7,889 nucleotides of DNA from Actinomycetota bacterium (GTDB lineage: Bacteria > Actinomycetota > Thermoleophilia > Solirubrobacterales > Solirubrobacteraceae), in assembly GCA_009699915.1 (NCBI GenBank), contig WLNG01000058.1, positions 1 to 7,889 on the forward strand, given 5' to 3'. The notes under the pieces are model-generated. The model saw nothing but the letters and a program-made list of their open reading frames with translations, did not search any database and was not told the origin of the DNA. Positions within the stretch are counted from its first letter, which is position 1, and each line of letters opens with the position of its first letter. The translations under genes and the position numbers were made by a program. This document shows positions 1 to 5,999 of the stretch, one piece after another.

Positions 1-969
1 GCGCCGCAGGGGGCGGGCGCTGCTCGCGCGCGGCGCCGGTGCCGGTGCCGGGGCGACGCGCGTCGGCATGTCCGCGTCGCCGGGCGCCCGTCGCTGCGTC
101 GGAGCGGTTCCCGCCGGCGTTTCGGGAGCGGCGGTGAGCGCCTCTCGTGCGGCGGCTGCCAGTGCGCCGGCCGAGGCGAAGCGGTCGCCGGGCTGCTTTG
201 CCAGGGCCCGCGCGACGACCGCGTCGAGGCCCGCGGGCACGCCGCGTGTCGCCGAGGGTCGTGGCGGCGGGTCAGTCAGATGCGCGGCGATCACCGCTGC
301 ATCGCTCTCACGCGGGAACGGCGTCTCGCCGGTGAGCATCCGGTGGAGCAGGCACCCGAGGGCATAGATGTCTGCGCGCGCGTCGATCGTCTCGTCGCGC
401 AGCGCCTCGGGGGCGACGTAGGCGAGCGTGCCGAACCACGCCCCGGTGCGGGTGAGCCCCGCGGTGTCGATGTGCTTGACGAGCCCGAAGTCGGTGAGCG
501 CCGCCTGCTCCGTCGACCCCTTCCCGCTGATCAGGATGTTCGATGGCGTGACGTCACGATGGATCAGCCCGGCGGTGTGGGCCGCATCGAGCGCATCGGC
601 GATCTGCCCGACGAGGGTCACCGTCCGGGCGGGAGCCAGCCGCTGCCCGCCCTGCAGCAGCGTGCGCAGGTCGATCCCATCGACGAACCGCATCACGAGG
701 TAGAGGACGTCGTCCTGTTCGCCGGCGTCATGGACATCGACCACGTTCGGGTGATGCAGGCGCGCGGTCAGGCGTGCCTCGCGCTCGAAGCGCTCGCGGA
801 ATTCGGGGTCGTGCGCCAGCTGCGGGGCGATGATCTTCACGGCGACCCGGCGCCCGAGTGCCAGATGGGTGGCCTCGTAGACCATGCCCATGCCGCCCTG
901 CGCTACGAGCCGGTCAAGACGGCATCCGCCGAGAACGTCGCCGGGGCCTGGAGTGTGCGTCGCGGTCAT
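1..969 (-). CDS. PknB-type serine/threonine protein kinase (C-terminal part outside window)
   Basis: The reading frame is open from an ATG at 969-967 to the left edge (323 codons, no stop). It holds a complete Hanks-type kinase domain at about residues 15-275. Visible motifs are the Gly-rich loop AQGGMGMVYEA (23-33), the ATP lysine in VAVK (K45), the alpha-C glutamate in FEREA (E64), HRDVTPSN (137-144), DFG (160-162), GTLAYVAPE (180-188), the DIYALG aspartate (D200) and GDRF (261-264). After about residue 280 the protein turns into an Ala/Pro-rich linker (APAPAPAPR near 307-314), typical of the juxtamembrane region before a membrane helix and an extracellular domain, both of which would lie outside the window. 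It would phosphorylate protein Ser/Thr residues from the cytoplasmic face; its targets cannot be read here. The catalytic-loop lysine is a threonine (T141), a substitution also seen in other bacterial kinases. It is transcribed divergently from the aldo/keto reductase gene. The identification is secure; the sensor domain and full length are unknown. Confidence 0.95.
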   Translation of the reverse strand, partial: MTATHTPGPGDVLGGCRLDRLVAQGGMGMVYEATHLALGRRVAVKIIAPQLAHDPEFRERFEREARLTARLHHPNVVDVHDAGEQDDVLYLVMRFVDGIDLRTLLQGGQRLAPARTVTLVGQIADALDAAHTAGLIHRDVTPSNILISGKGSTEQAALTDFGLVKHIDTAGLTRTGAWFGTLAYVAPEALRDETIDARADIYALGCLLHRMLTGETPFPRESDAAVIAAHLTDPPPRPSATRGVPAGLDAVVARALAKQPGDRFASAGALAAAAREALTAAPETPAGTAPTQRRAPGDADMPTRVAPAPAPAPRASSARPLRR

Positions 970-982
970 GACGGCACCGGGG

Positions 983-988
983 ACGATA
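983..988 (-). promoter_or_regulatory. candidate -10 element for the kinase gene
   Basis: On the minus strand this reads TATCGT, a TAnnnT -10 match, 13 nt before the kinase ATG. The predicted transcription start would leave only a very short leader. No convincing -35 hexamer is visible at 16-18 nt, so the call rests on the hexamer alone. Confidence 0.3.
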
Positions 989-1049
989 GGCGCCCGCGGC
1001 TCCTAGGGGGGCAGGTTCCGCCGGATGCGCACCACGGTGGGCGGCCGCG

Positions 1050-1055
1050 TAGGCT
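1050..1055 (+). promoter_or_regulatory. candidate -10 element giving a leaderless transcript
   Basis: TAGGCT (TAnnnT pattern) ends exactly six bases before the ATG at 1062, so transcription would start at or within a base of the start codon. There is no Shine-Dalgarno in front of this ATG, which fits leaderless translation. The same hexamer at the same spacing precedes the GTG at 4968. A -35 element is not clear. Confidence 0.45.
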
Positions 1056-1061
1056 CTTCGC

Positions 1062-2201
1062 ATGACCGTTGACCTCTCCCATGTCGCCCTCGGATCGTGG
1101 TCCGGTGGGCGCTTCATGCACTTCGGTGAGCCGCTCGACGATCAGCGTCTGAGCGCGCTGCTGCGCCCGGGCGACGGCGTCTCGACGGTGATCACCGCCG
1201 ACGCCTATGGCGCAGGCGAGGCCGATCGCTGCGTCGGTCGCGCCCTTGAGGGCCTGCCGCGTGACGGCTATCGCCTGGTCGGCGCGATCGGCCACGACTT
1301 CTACGAGGGTGAGCGCCAGGGAGCGAAGGGGTATCCGCGCTTCACCGATCCCGCGCTGCGCGGCCCCGCGGAGTACGGCGCGTACCTGCGCATGGCCACA
1401 GAGCGCAGCCTCGAGCGCTGCGGGGTTGATCGGTTCGACGTGCTGCTGCTCCACAACCCCGACCGGACCGGGTTCACCAGCACCGCCGTCTGGGAGGGCA
1501 TGCGTGGGCTGCGCGACGAGGGCCTGGCCGATGCGGTCGGGATCGCGCCCGGGCCGGCGAACGGCTATGTGCTCGACCTGATCGGTTGCCTGGACGCCTT
1601 CGGGGAGATCATCGATTGGGGCATGGTGATCCTCAATCCGTTCGAGCCCTGGCCGGTCGAGCTCGTTCTTCCGGCGGCGGAGCGCCATGGTGTCGACCTG
1701 ATCACCCGGGTCGCCGACTTCGGCGGGATCTTCCACGACGACGTGCGTCCCGGCCATCTCTTCGCGCAGGCCGATCACCGTGGTTTTCGTCCCGAGGGCT
1801 GGGTCGAGCAGGGGGTCGCGAAACTCGAACGCGTGCGGCCGATCGCTGAGCGTCACGGGCTCACGATGCTCCAGCTCGCCTGCCAGTGGAACCTCGCGCA
1901 GCAGGCCGTGCGCTGCACCGTCCCGACGCTGATTCAGGAGATCGGCGAGGGCGCGCGGCCGATCGAGGAGAAGCGGGCCGAGCTCGCGGCCACGCCGCGG
2001 GAGGTCGTCCTCGACGCCGATGACCTGCGGCTCGTGCGGGAGATCGGCGACAACACGAACTGCATGGCGCTCAAGGGCGGCACGCCGGATCACGATGGCG
2101 AGGCGCTACCGGACCGCTGGGGGATGGACGGCGCCCTCGAGGAGATCGCCGCGCGCTGGGGTATCGATCCGTCCGCGAAGCTCACCCAGCAGCACGCTTG
2201 A
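1062..2201 (+). CDS. aldo/keto reductase-fold protein with incomplete catalytic tetrad
   Basis: This 379-residue protein shows the aldo/keto reductase TIM-barrel pattern. TADAYGAGEAD (45-55) aligns without gaps to the usual DTADxYGxGxSE motif, FDVLLLHNPD (125-134) is the strand carrying the catalytic histidine (H131), and AVGIAPG (158-164) matches the ARxIGvSN-type strand. The tyrosine (Y49) and histidine are kept. The position of the catalytic aspartate is isoleucine (I44), and that of the catalytic lysine is alanine (A75, in GAIG where TKVG is usual). Beyond the barrel there is a C-terminal stretch with MALKGGTPDHDG (335-346) and a final helix that I do not recognise as standard. At 379 residues it is longer than the common 280-340. 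The ATG at 1062 is favoured by the TAGGCT element in front of it. The stop overlaps the pdxH start (TGATG), so both genes are probably co-transcribed and coupled. It may be a degenerate reductase, a different reaction on the same fold, or a B6-related partner of PdxH. Confidence 0.85.
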   Translation: MTVDLSHVALGSWSGGRFMHFGEPLDDQRLSALLRPGDGVSTVITADAYGAGEADRCVGRALEGLPRDGYRLVGAIGHDFYEGERQGAKGYPRFTDPALRGPAEYGAYLRMATERSLERCGVDRFDVLLLHNPDRTGFTSTAVWEGMRGLRDEGLADAVGIAPGPANGYVLDLIGCLDAFGEIIDWGMVILNPFEPWPVELVLPAAERHGVDLITRVADFGGIFHDDVRPGHLFAQADHRGFRPEGWVEQGVAKLERVRPIAERHGLTMLQLACQWNLAQQAVRCTVPTLIQEIGEGARPIEEKRAELAATPREVVLDADDLRLVREIGDNTNCMALKGGTPDHDGEALPDRWGMDGALEEIAARWGIDPSAKLTQQHA

Positions 2202-2830
2202 TGGATGATCCCCAGATGAGCGCCGACGCCTCGCCGCTGGACCGGGAAAGCCTGCCGGAGGACCCGCTGGAGCTGCTCGAGCGCTGGCTCGCCGATGCTG
2301 CGGCGACCGGGATGACCGATCCGAACGCGATGACGCTGGCGACCGCGGGACGGGACGGGCGCCCCTCGGCACGGACAGTCCTCCTGCGCGGGATCGGCCC
2401 TGACGGTCTGCGCTGCTTCACCAACCGGCTCAGCCTGAAGGGCCGTCAGCTCGCGCAGAACCCGCGCGCGCAGGCGCTCTTCCACTGGAATGAGCTCGGC
2501 CGTCAGATCCTTGTGCACGGACCGTGCACGGAGCTCTCCGACGCGGAGTCTGACGCCTACTTCGCCACGCGTCGGCGCGAGTCCCAGCTCGGGGCCTGGG
2601 CCTCCGACCAAGGGACGATCCTGCCCGGCCGTGAGGCGCTGGAGGCGCGGCTGGCCGAAGCGCAGGAGCGCTTTGCGGATCGCGCCGTCGAGCGCCCGCC
2701 GCATTGGGGCGGTTACCTGCTCGCCTTTGAGGTCATCGAATTCTGGCAGGCGCACCCCTTCCGCCTGCACGATCGCTTCGTCTACGTGCGCACGCCCGAT
2801 GGCTGGCAGATCGATCGGCTCGCCCCGTGA
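2201..2830 (+). CDS. pdxH: pyridoxine/pyridoxamine 5'-phosphate oxidase
   Basis: The 209-residue product matches PdxH along its whole length (E. coli 218 residues). This FMN flavoenzyme oxidises PNP or PMP to pyridoxal 5'-phosphate with O2 in the cytosol, in the last step of B6 synthesis and salvage. Family landmarks: LPEDPLELLERWL (18-30), MTLATAGRDGRPSARTVLLRG (44-64, FMN-binding strand pair), SLKGRQL (78-84, the FMN phosphate lysine region), GRQILVHG (100-107), SQLGAWASDQ (128-137), and the C-terminal block IEFWQ (179-183), RLHDRF (188-193, substrate phosphate and base contacts) and the terminal WQIDRLAP. All key segments are present, so it should be active. I chose the ATG at 2201, which overlaps the preceding stop by one base; a TTG at 2198 and an ATG at 2216 are alternatives. 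No Shine-Dalgarno is visible, which fits coupled translation. A hairpin follows two bases after the stop codon. Confidence 0.96.
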   Translation: MDDPQMSADASPLDRESLPEDPLELLERWLADAAATGMTDPNAMTLATAGRDGRPSARTVLLRGIGPDGLRCFTNRLSLKGRQLAQNPRAQALFHWNELGRQILVHGPCTELSDAESDAYFATRRRESQLGAWASDQGTILPGREALEARLAEAQERFADRAVERPPHWGGYLLAFEVIEFWQAHPFRLHDRFVYVRTPDGWQIDRLAP

Positions 2831-2831
2831 C

Positions 2832-2861
2832 CGGCGCCTCTCAGAGTTCCTGAAGGCGCCG
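2832..2861 (+). terminator. hairpin terminator after pdxH
   Basis: CGGCGCCT (2832-2839) pairs perfectly with AGGCGCCG (2854-2861), and inside it TCAG (2841-2844) pairs with CTGA (2850-2853). This gives a 12-bp stem with one bulged C (2840) and a five-base loop. It begins two bases after the pdxH stop. No T-run follows, as is common in high-GC actinobacteria. It ends 31 nt before the response-regulator ATG, so it could also act as an attenuator or as an operator for the next operon. Confidence 0.65.
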
Positions 2862-2892
2862 CGGCGATGGTGTACGAGATGGATTGCCGACC

Positions 2893-3603
2893 ATGACCGA
2901 TGCCGGCCCACATGTTCTCGTCGTCGATGACGACGCGGCGATCCGCGAGGCGCTCGAGCGCGCCCTGCTGCTCGAGGGTTTCAGCGTCTCGACCGCGTCG
3001 GGCGGGCGCGCGGCGCTCGACCAGGTCTCGCGCAATCCGCCCGCGGCGGTGATCCTCGACGTCACGATGCCGGACCTCGGCGGGCGCGCTGTCTGCGCGC
3101 GGCTGCGCGCCGATGGGGTGCGCACGCCGATTCTCATCCTTTCTGCGCGCGATGAGGTCGAGGACCGCGTTGCCGGCCTGCAGGCGGGCGCCGACGATTA
3201 CCTCGTCAAGCCGTTCGCGGTCGAGGAGCTCATCGCGCGGCTGCGCGCGTTGCTGCGCCGCGCGGGTGAAGAGCCTGCCGCCGAGGCTGCCGGCGTGATC
3301 CAGGTCGGGGACCTGATCATCGACCCTGCGGCGCACCTCGTCAGCCGCGCCGGAAGACCGATCGAACTCACGCGACGCGAATTCGAGTTGCTCGAGGTCT
3401 TCGCGCGCAACGCGGGGATCGTTCTCGCCCGCGACCGGCTGCTCGAACTCGTCTGGGGCTACGACTGGCCGGCCGACGGCAACGTCGTCGATGTCTTCGT
3501 GAGCTATCTGCGGCGCAAGCTCGAGGGCGAGGGCGAGCCGCGCATGATCCAGACGGTCCGCGGCATCGGCTTCGTCCTGCGCGACCCCGCGGGGCAGAGG
3601 TGA
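2893..3603 (+). CDS. OmpR/PhoB-family response regulator (MprA-like)
   Basis: This 236-residue protein has a receiver domain (about 6-120) and a winged-helix DNA-binding domain (about 135-231). The receiver keeps the acidic pair D12/D13 in VVDDD, phospho-acceptor D56 in VILDVTMPD, the switch serine in LSAR (S84), and K106 in LVKPF. The effector domain shows the OmpR pattern: LTRREFELLEVFARN (159-173), the recognition-helix region NVVDVFVSYLRRKL (197-210) and the wing IQTVRGIGFVLR (219-230). It should bind DNA as a dimer when phosphorylated by the kinase encoded next. Start: the ATG at 2893 directly precedes the receiver domain; an upstream TTG at 2884 would add only three residues. Its stop overlaps the kinase GTG by four bases. 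The stem-loop at 2832-2861 lies just upstream and is a possible autoregulatory site. Family assignment is secure; the regulon is not known. Confidence 0.95.
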   Translation: MTDAGPHVLVVDDDAAIREALERALLLEGFSVSTASGGRAALDQVSRNPPAAVILDVTMPDLGGRAVCARLRADGVRTPILILSARDEVEDRVAGLQAGADDYLVKPFAVEELIARLRALLRRAGEEPAAEAAGVIQVGDLIIDPAAHLVSRAGRPIELTRREFELLEVFARNAGIVLARDRLLELVWGYDWPADGNVVDVFVSYLRRKLEGEGEPRMIQTVRGIGFVLRDPAGQR

Positions 3604-4958
3604 TCGGCCGGCTCACCCCGCGCTCGCTGACCGGGCGCGTGACGCTCGCAGCCGTCGTCGCCGTCGGTGCCGCGCTCCTGCTCGCGGCCGCTGCCGTCCT
3701 GATCGCCAGCGCACGCGCGGACCGCAACACGCTCGACGGAGAGCTGCGCGGCCTCGCGCAGCGGATCGGCCCGATGGGCGGCCCGGGCGGCGGGGGGCCG
3801 CCGGGGCTCGGGTCCCCTGGTGATCGCGACCGGCGTGAGCGCGGCCGCCTCGACCCCGGCGAGGACCGCTTCACGCGGCTGGTGTTTGCGGACGGGACCT
3901 TTGTCGCAGGCGGGGCGAGCGTTCCCGATGGCTTCCCGCTGCCGGCCCCCGGCCGGACTCCAGCCACCGTCGATAGCGGGGGCCAGTCCTGGCGCACGAT
4001 CGTCCGCGATCTGGGGGGCGGGGCACAGCTCCAGGTCGCCGCGCAGATGCGCCCGCTGCAGGAGCGCAGGCGGCGCCTGCTGTACGTCGTGCTCGCGGCG
4101 CTCGCGGGAGCCCTGCTGGCCACAGCGTTGATCACCCGCGCGCTCGCGCGGCTGGCGGTGAAGCCGATCGAGCGTCTGCGCCGGACGACCGACGAGATCA
4201 CGCAGACCGGCGACCTCGCCAGCCGCGTGCCGACCGGAGCCGGGCCGGAGGAGGTGGACGCGCTCGGGTCGGACCTCAACGCGATGCTCGCCCGCCTGGA
4301 GGAGACGGCCGCCGGGCGCGAAGCGGCGCTGGAGAGCGCGCGGCGCTTCGCGGCCGACGCCGGACATGAGCTGCGCACCCCGCTGACGAGCCTGAAGGCG
4401 AATCTCGCGACGGGGTCGACCGACGAGGCCGTAGCCGACGCGGTGCGCCTGACGGCGCTCGTCGAGCAACTCCAGCAGCTCGCCCGCGGGGAGGCCGGGC
4501 CGCCCAAGCGCATCGAGCCGGTCGACCTCGGTGAGCTTGCCGACGCGGCAGCGGCGGCGGTGCGAACGCGCCATCCCGGGGTGACCGTGACGCTGGAGGC
4601 GCCGGATGACGGGCCGTCGATCCCCGGCGAGGGCGAGAGCCTGCGGATGCTGCTCGACAACCTGCTCCAGAACGCCGTGAACTACGGCCGCAGCGACGGC
4701 AGGATCCTCGTCACGGTCGAAGCGGATTCGCAGGGCGCGCGCCTGATCGTCGATGATGACGGCCCGGGAATCCCGCAGGAGGAGCGTGCTGCGGTGCTCG
4801 AACGGTTCGTGCGCGGCTCCGGCGCCCGCGGCTCGGGGACCGGCCTCGGCCTGTCGATCGCCGCCGCCCAGGCGGCGCGCCACGGCGGCGCGCTCGAGCT
4901 CGGCTCCGCGCCGCTCGGCGGACTGCGCGTGCTCGTCACGCTGCGCGGCGCAGCGTAG
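3600..4958 (+). CDS. HAMP-domain sensor histidine kinase (MprB-like)
   Basis: The 452-residue protein has the classic order. The N-terminus is short, followed by membrane helix 1 (about 15-38), an extracytoplasmic segment (about 39-158), membrane helix 2 (about 159-180), HAMP (about 181-234), a DHp helix pair with the phospho-histidine in AGHELRTPLTSL (H256), and a HATPase_c domain. The latter shows the N box DNLLQNAVNYG (353-363), G1 box DDDGPGIP (385-392), F-type ERFVRG (401-406) and G2 box GSGTGLGLSI (411-420). It would sense an outside or membrane signal and phosphorylate the preceding regulator. The sensor segment carries a Gly/Pro-rich tract (PMGGPGGGGPPG, 58-69) and no domain I recognise. 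Only about 34 residues separate the start of PLTSL from LARGEAG, shorter than the usual 45-50, so the DHp hairpin is compact. It starts at GTG 3600 inside a GTGA overlap with the regulator stop, so translation is probably coupled. Confidence 0.95.
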   Translation: MIGRLTPRSLTGRVTLAAVVAVGAALLLAAAAVLIASARADRNTLDGELRGLAQRIGPMGGPGGGGPPGLGSPGDRDRRERGRLDPGEDRFTRLVFADGTFVAGGASVPDGFPLPAPGRTPATVDSGGQSWRTIVRDLGGGAQLQVAAQMRPLQERRRRLLYVVLAALAGALLATALITRALARLAVKPIERLRRTTDEITQTGDLASRVPTGAGPEEVDALGSDLNAMLARLEETAAGREAALESARRFAADAGHELRTPLTSLKANLATGSTDEAVADAVRLTALVEQLQQLARGEAGPPKRIEPVDLGELADAAAAAVRTRHPGVTVTLEAPDDGPSIPGEGESLRMLLDNLLQNAVNYGRSDGRILVTVEADSQGARLIVDDDGPGIPQEERAAVLERFVRGSGARGSGTGLGLSIAAAQAARHGGALELGSAPLGGLRVLVTLRGAA

Positions 4959-4961
4959 GCT
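4956..4961 (+). promoter_or_regulatory. candidate internal -10 element, leaderless geometry
   Basis: TAGGCT overlaps the kinase stop codon (TAG 4956-4958) and lies exactly six bases before the GTG at 4968. TCGTCA at 4933-4938, a 4/6 match to TTGACA, sits 17 bp upstream. No Shine-Dalgarno precedes the GTG. It may give the two downstream enzyme genes a promoter of their own in addition to read-through from the two-component genes. Confidence 0.4.
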
Positions 4962-4967
4962 GGGTCC

Positions 4968-5999
4968 GTGGGTCTCCTCTCCGCCTATCGCGCCGGTGGC
5001 GCCGATCTGCCGTTCGGCGATCCGCTGCCGTCGCATCCGGGGGTGGCGATGGAGGGCTACTTCTGGCGGTTCACCGACCTCGCCGGTGGCCAAGTGGTGA
5101 TCGCGCTCAATGGCGTCAACCAGTCGTCGCAGGGCCCATGGGCGACGCTGGGGCTCGCCAGCCATCCGGGCGGGTTCCTGCGTGCGGTCGAGCATCCGCA
5201 GGCATCGGCCGATCCGGCCGCGCTCGGTGCATTCGCCGGCACGGCGTTCCGCGGCACCGCGCGCGAGCTGCACGTCGATCTGGGGCCCGACGCGCGCCTC
5301 GATGCGGTGATCCACGATCCCATCCCATGGTCGCGCCGCTCGCTGGGCGGTTCGAGCATCTTCCAGAGCGTGCCCGCGCTCAACCAGTACTGGCATCCCT
5401 GGCTGCTCGGCGGCCGGGCCGAGGGCGAGGCGCTGCTTGGGGGCGAGCGCATCACGCTCGATGGAGCTGCGGTCTACGCGGAGAAGAACTGGGGGCGAGG
5501 GGGTTTCCCGCCCGCGTGGTGGTGGGGGCAGGCCCAGGGCTTCGAGGACCCGGGTGTCTGCGTCGCGTTCGCCGGCGGGATCATCGAGTCGGGTCCGCTG
5601 CGCACCGAGGTCACCGCGGTCGTCGTGCGGTTGCCCGACGGGACGCTAATCCGCCTCGGCGACCCGCTCGTCAATCCGGTGCACGCCCGTGTGACCGACG
5701 AGTCGTGGCATCTGCGCGGGCGCGGCCTGCGCTGGAGCGTCGAGATCGAGGGCGAGTCGCCGCTGGGGGACGCCCATGTGCTGCCGGTGCCGCTGCCGGA
5801 GGAACGCCGCAACGTCGCCGGGGCGCTGGAGCATCTCGGCGGCCGGATGGAGGTGCGGGTGCGCCGCCGCGGGCGCCTGGTCTGGAGCGGTACGTCGCAC
5901 CTCGCCGCGCTGGAACACGGTGGAATCGACCGCGCTGCCGCTGAGGCGGCGCGGCGCGGGGCGCCGGGTGCCAGCGCCGTGCCGCCCTTCCGGGCATGA
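4968..5999 (+). CDS. tocopherol cyclase-like protein (lipocalin-type fold)
   Basis: The 343-residue product carries the signature of the tocopherol cyclase family (plant VTE1, Synechocystis Slr1737; Pfam Tocopherol_cycl). It has an N-terminal block PLPSHPGVAMEGYFWRF (19-35), NQYWHPWLLGG (139-149), and the strongest family motif YAEKNWGRGGFPPAWWWGQ (170-188), with its invariant AEKNWG and tryptophan cluster. Characterised members close a chromanol ring on a prenylated hydroquinone by acid-catalysed cyclisation; related lipocalin-like enzymes hydrate carotenoids. I see no signal peptide, and the length is close to the cyanobacterial enzyme. A non-photosynthetic actinobacterium would not be expected to make tocopherol, so the substrate may be a menaquinol, a carotenoid or another polyprenyl lipid. 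It lies 9 nt after the kinase gene and its stop overlaps the next gene (ATGA), which points to a shared lipid-directed job. The GTG start is supported by the TAGGCT element six bases upstream. Family membership is confident; the reaction is unproven. Confidence 0.85.
   Translation: MGLLSAYRAGGADLPFGDPLPSHPGVAMEGYFWRFTDLAGGQVVIALNGVNQSSQGPWATLGLASHPGGFLRAVEHPQASADPAALGAFAGTAFRGTARELHVDLGPDARLDAVIHDPIPWSRRSLGGSSIFQSVPALNQYWHPWLLGGRAEGEALLGGERITLDGAAVYAEKNWGRGGFPPAWWWGQAQGFEDPGVCVAFAGGIIESGPLRTEVTAVVVRLPDGTLIRLGDPLVNPVHARVTDESWHLRGRGLRWSVEIEGESPLGDAHVLPVPLPEERRNVAGALEHLGGRMEVRVRRRGRLVWSGTSHLAALEHGGIDRAAAEAARRGAPGASAVPPFRA

Noticed and set aside
34..54. Tandem CCGGTG-like hexamer repeat near the left edge
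   Set aside because: It is just the codons of the kinase's Ala/Pro linker; only about three units, inside coding sequence.
1014..1019. GGAACC on the minus strand, resembling an ECF sigma -35 (GGAAC), upstream of the kinase
   Set aside because: The only CGTC-type -10 lies 28 bases further on, far beyond the 16-17 expected for ECF promoters.
280..1065. 261-codon plus-strand open frame at the left end
   Set aside because: It lies antisense to a complete, motif-rich Ser/Thr kinase domain on the minus strand.
966..2093. 375-codon minus-strand open frame opposite the aldo/keto reductase gene
   Set aside because: Its composition is that of a reverse-complement shadow and no motif is recognised.
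2090..2911. 273-codon minus-strand open frame opposite pdxH
   Set aside because: It is a shadow of pdxH, whose sequence matches the family end to end.
3504..5396. 630-codon open frame on the minus strand across the kinase and cyclase-like genes
   Set aside because: It mirrors the codon pattern of the plus-strand genes in very GC-rich DNA, has an Arg/Ala-heavy composition and shows no recognisable domain. The plus-strand proteins are unmistakable.
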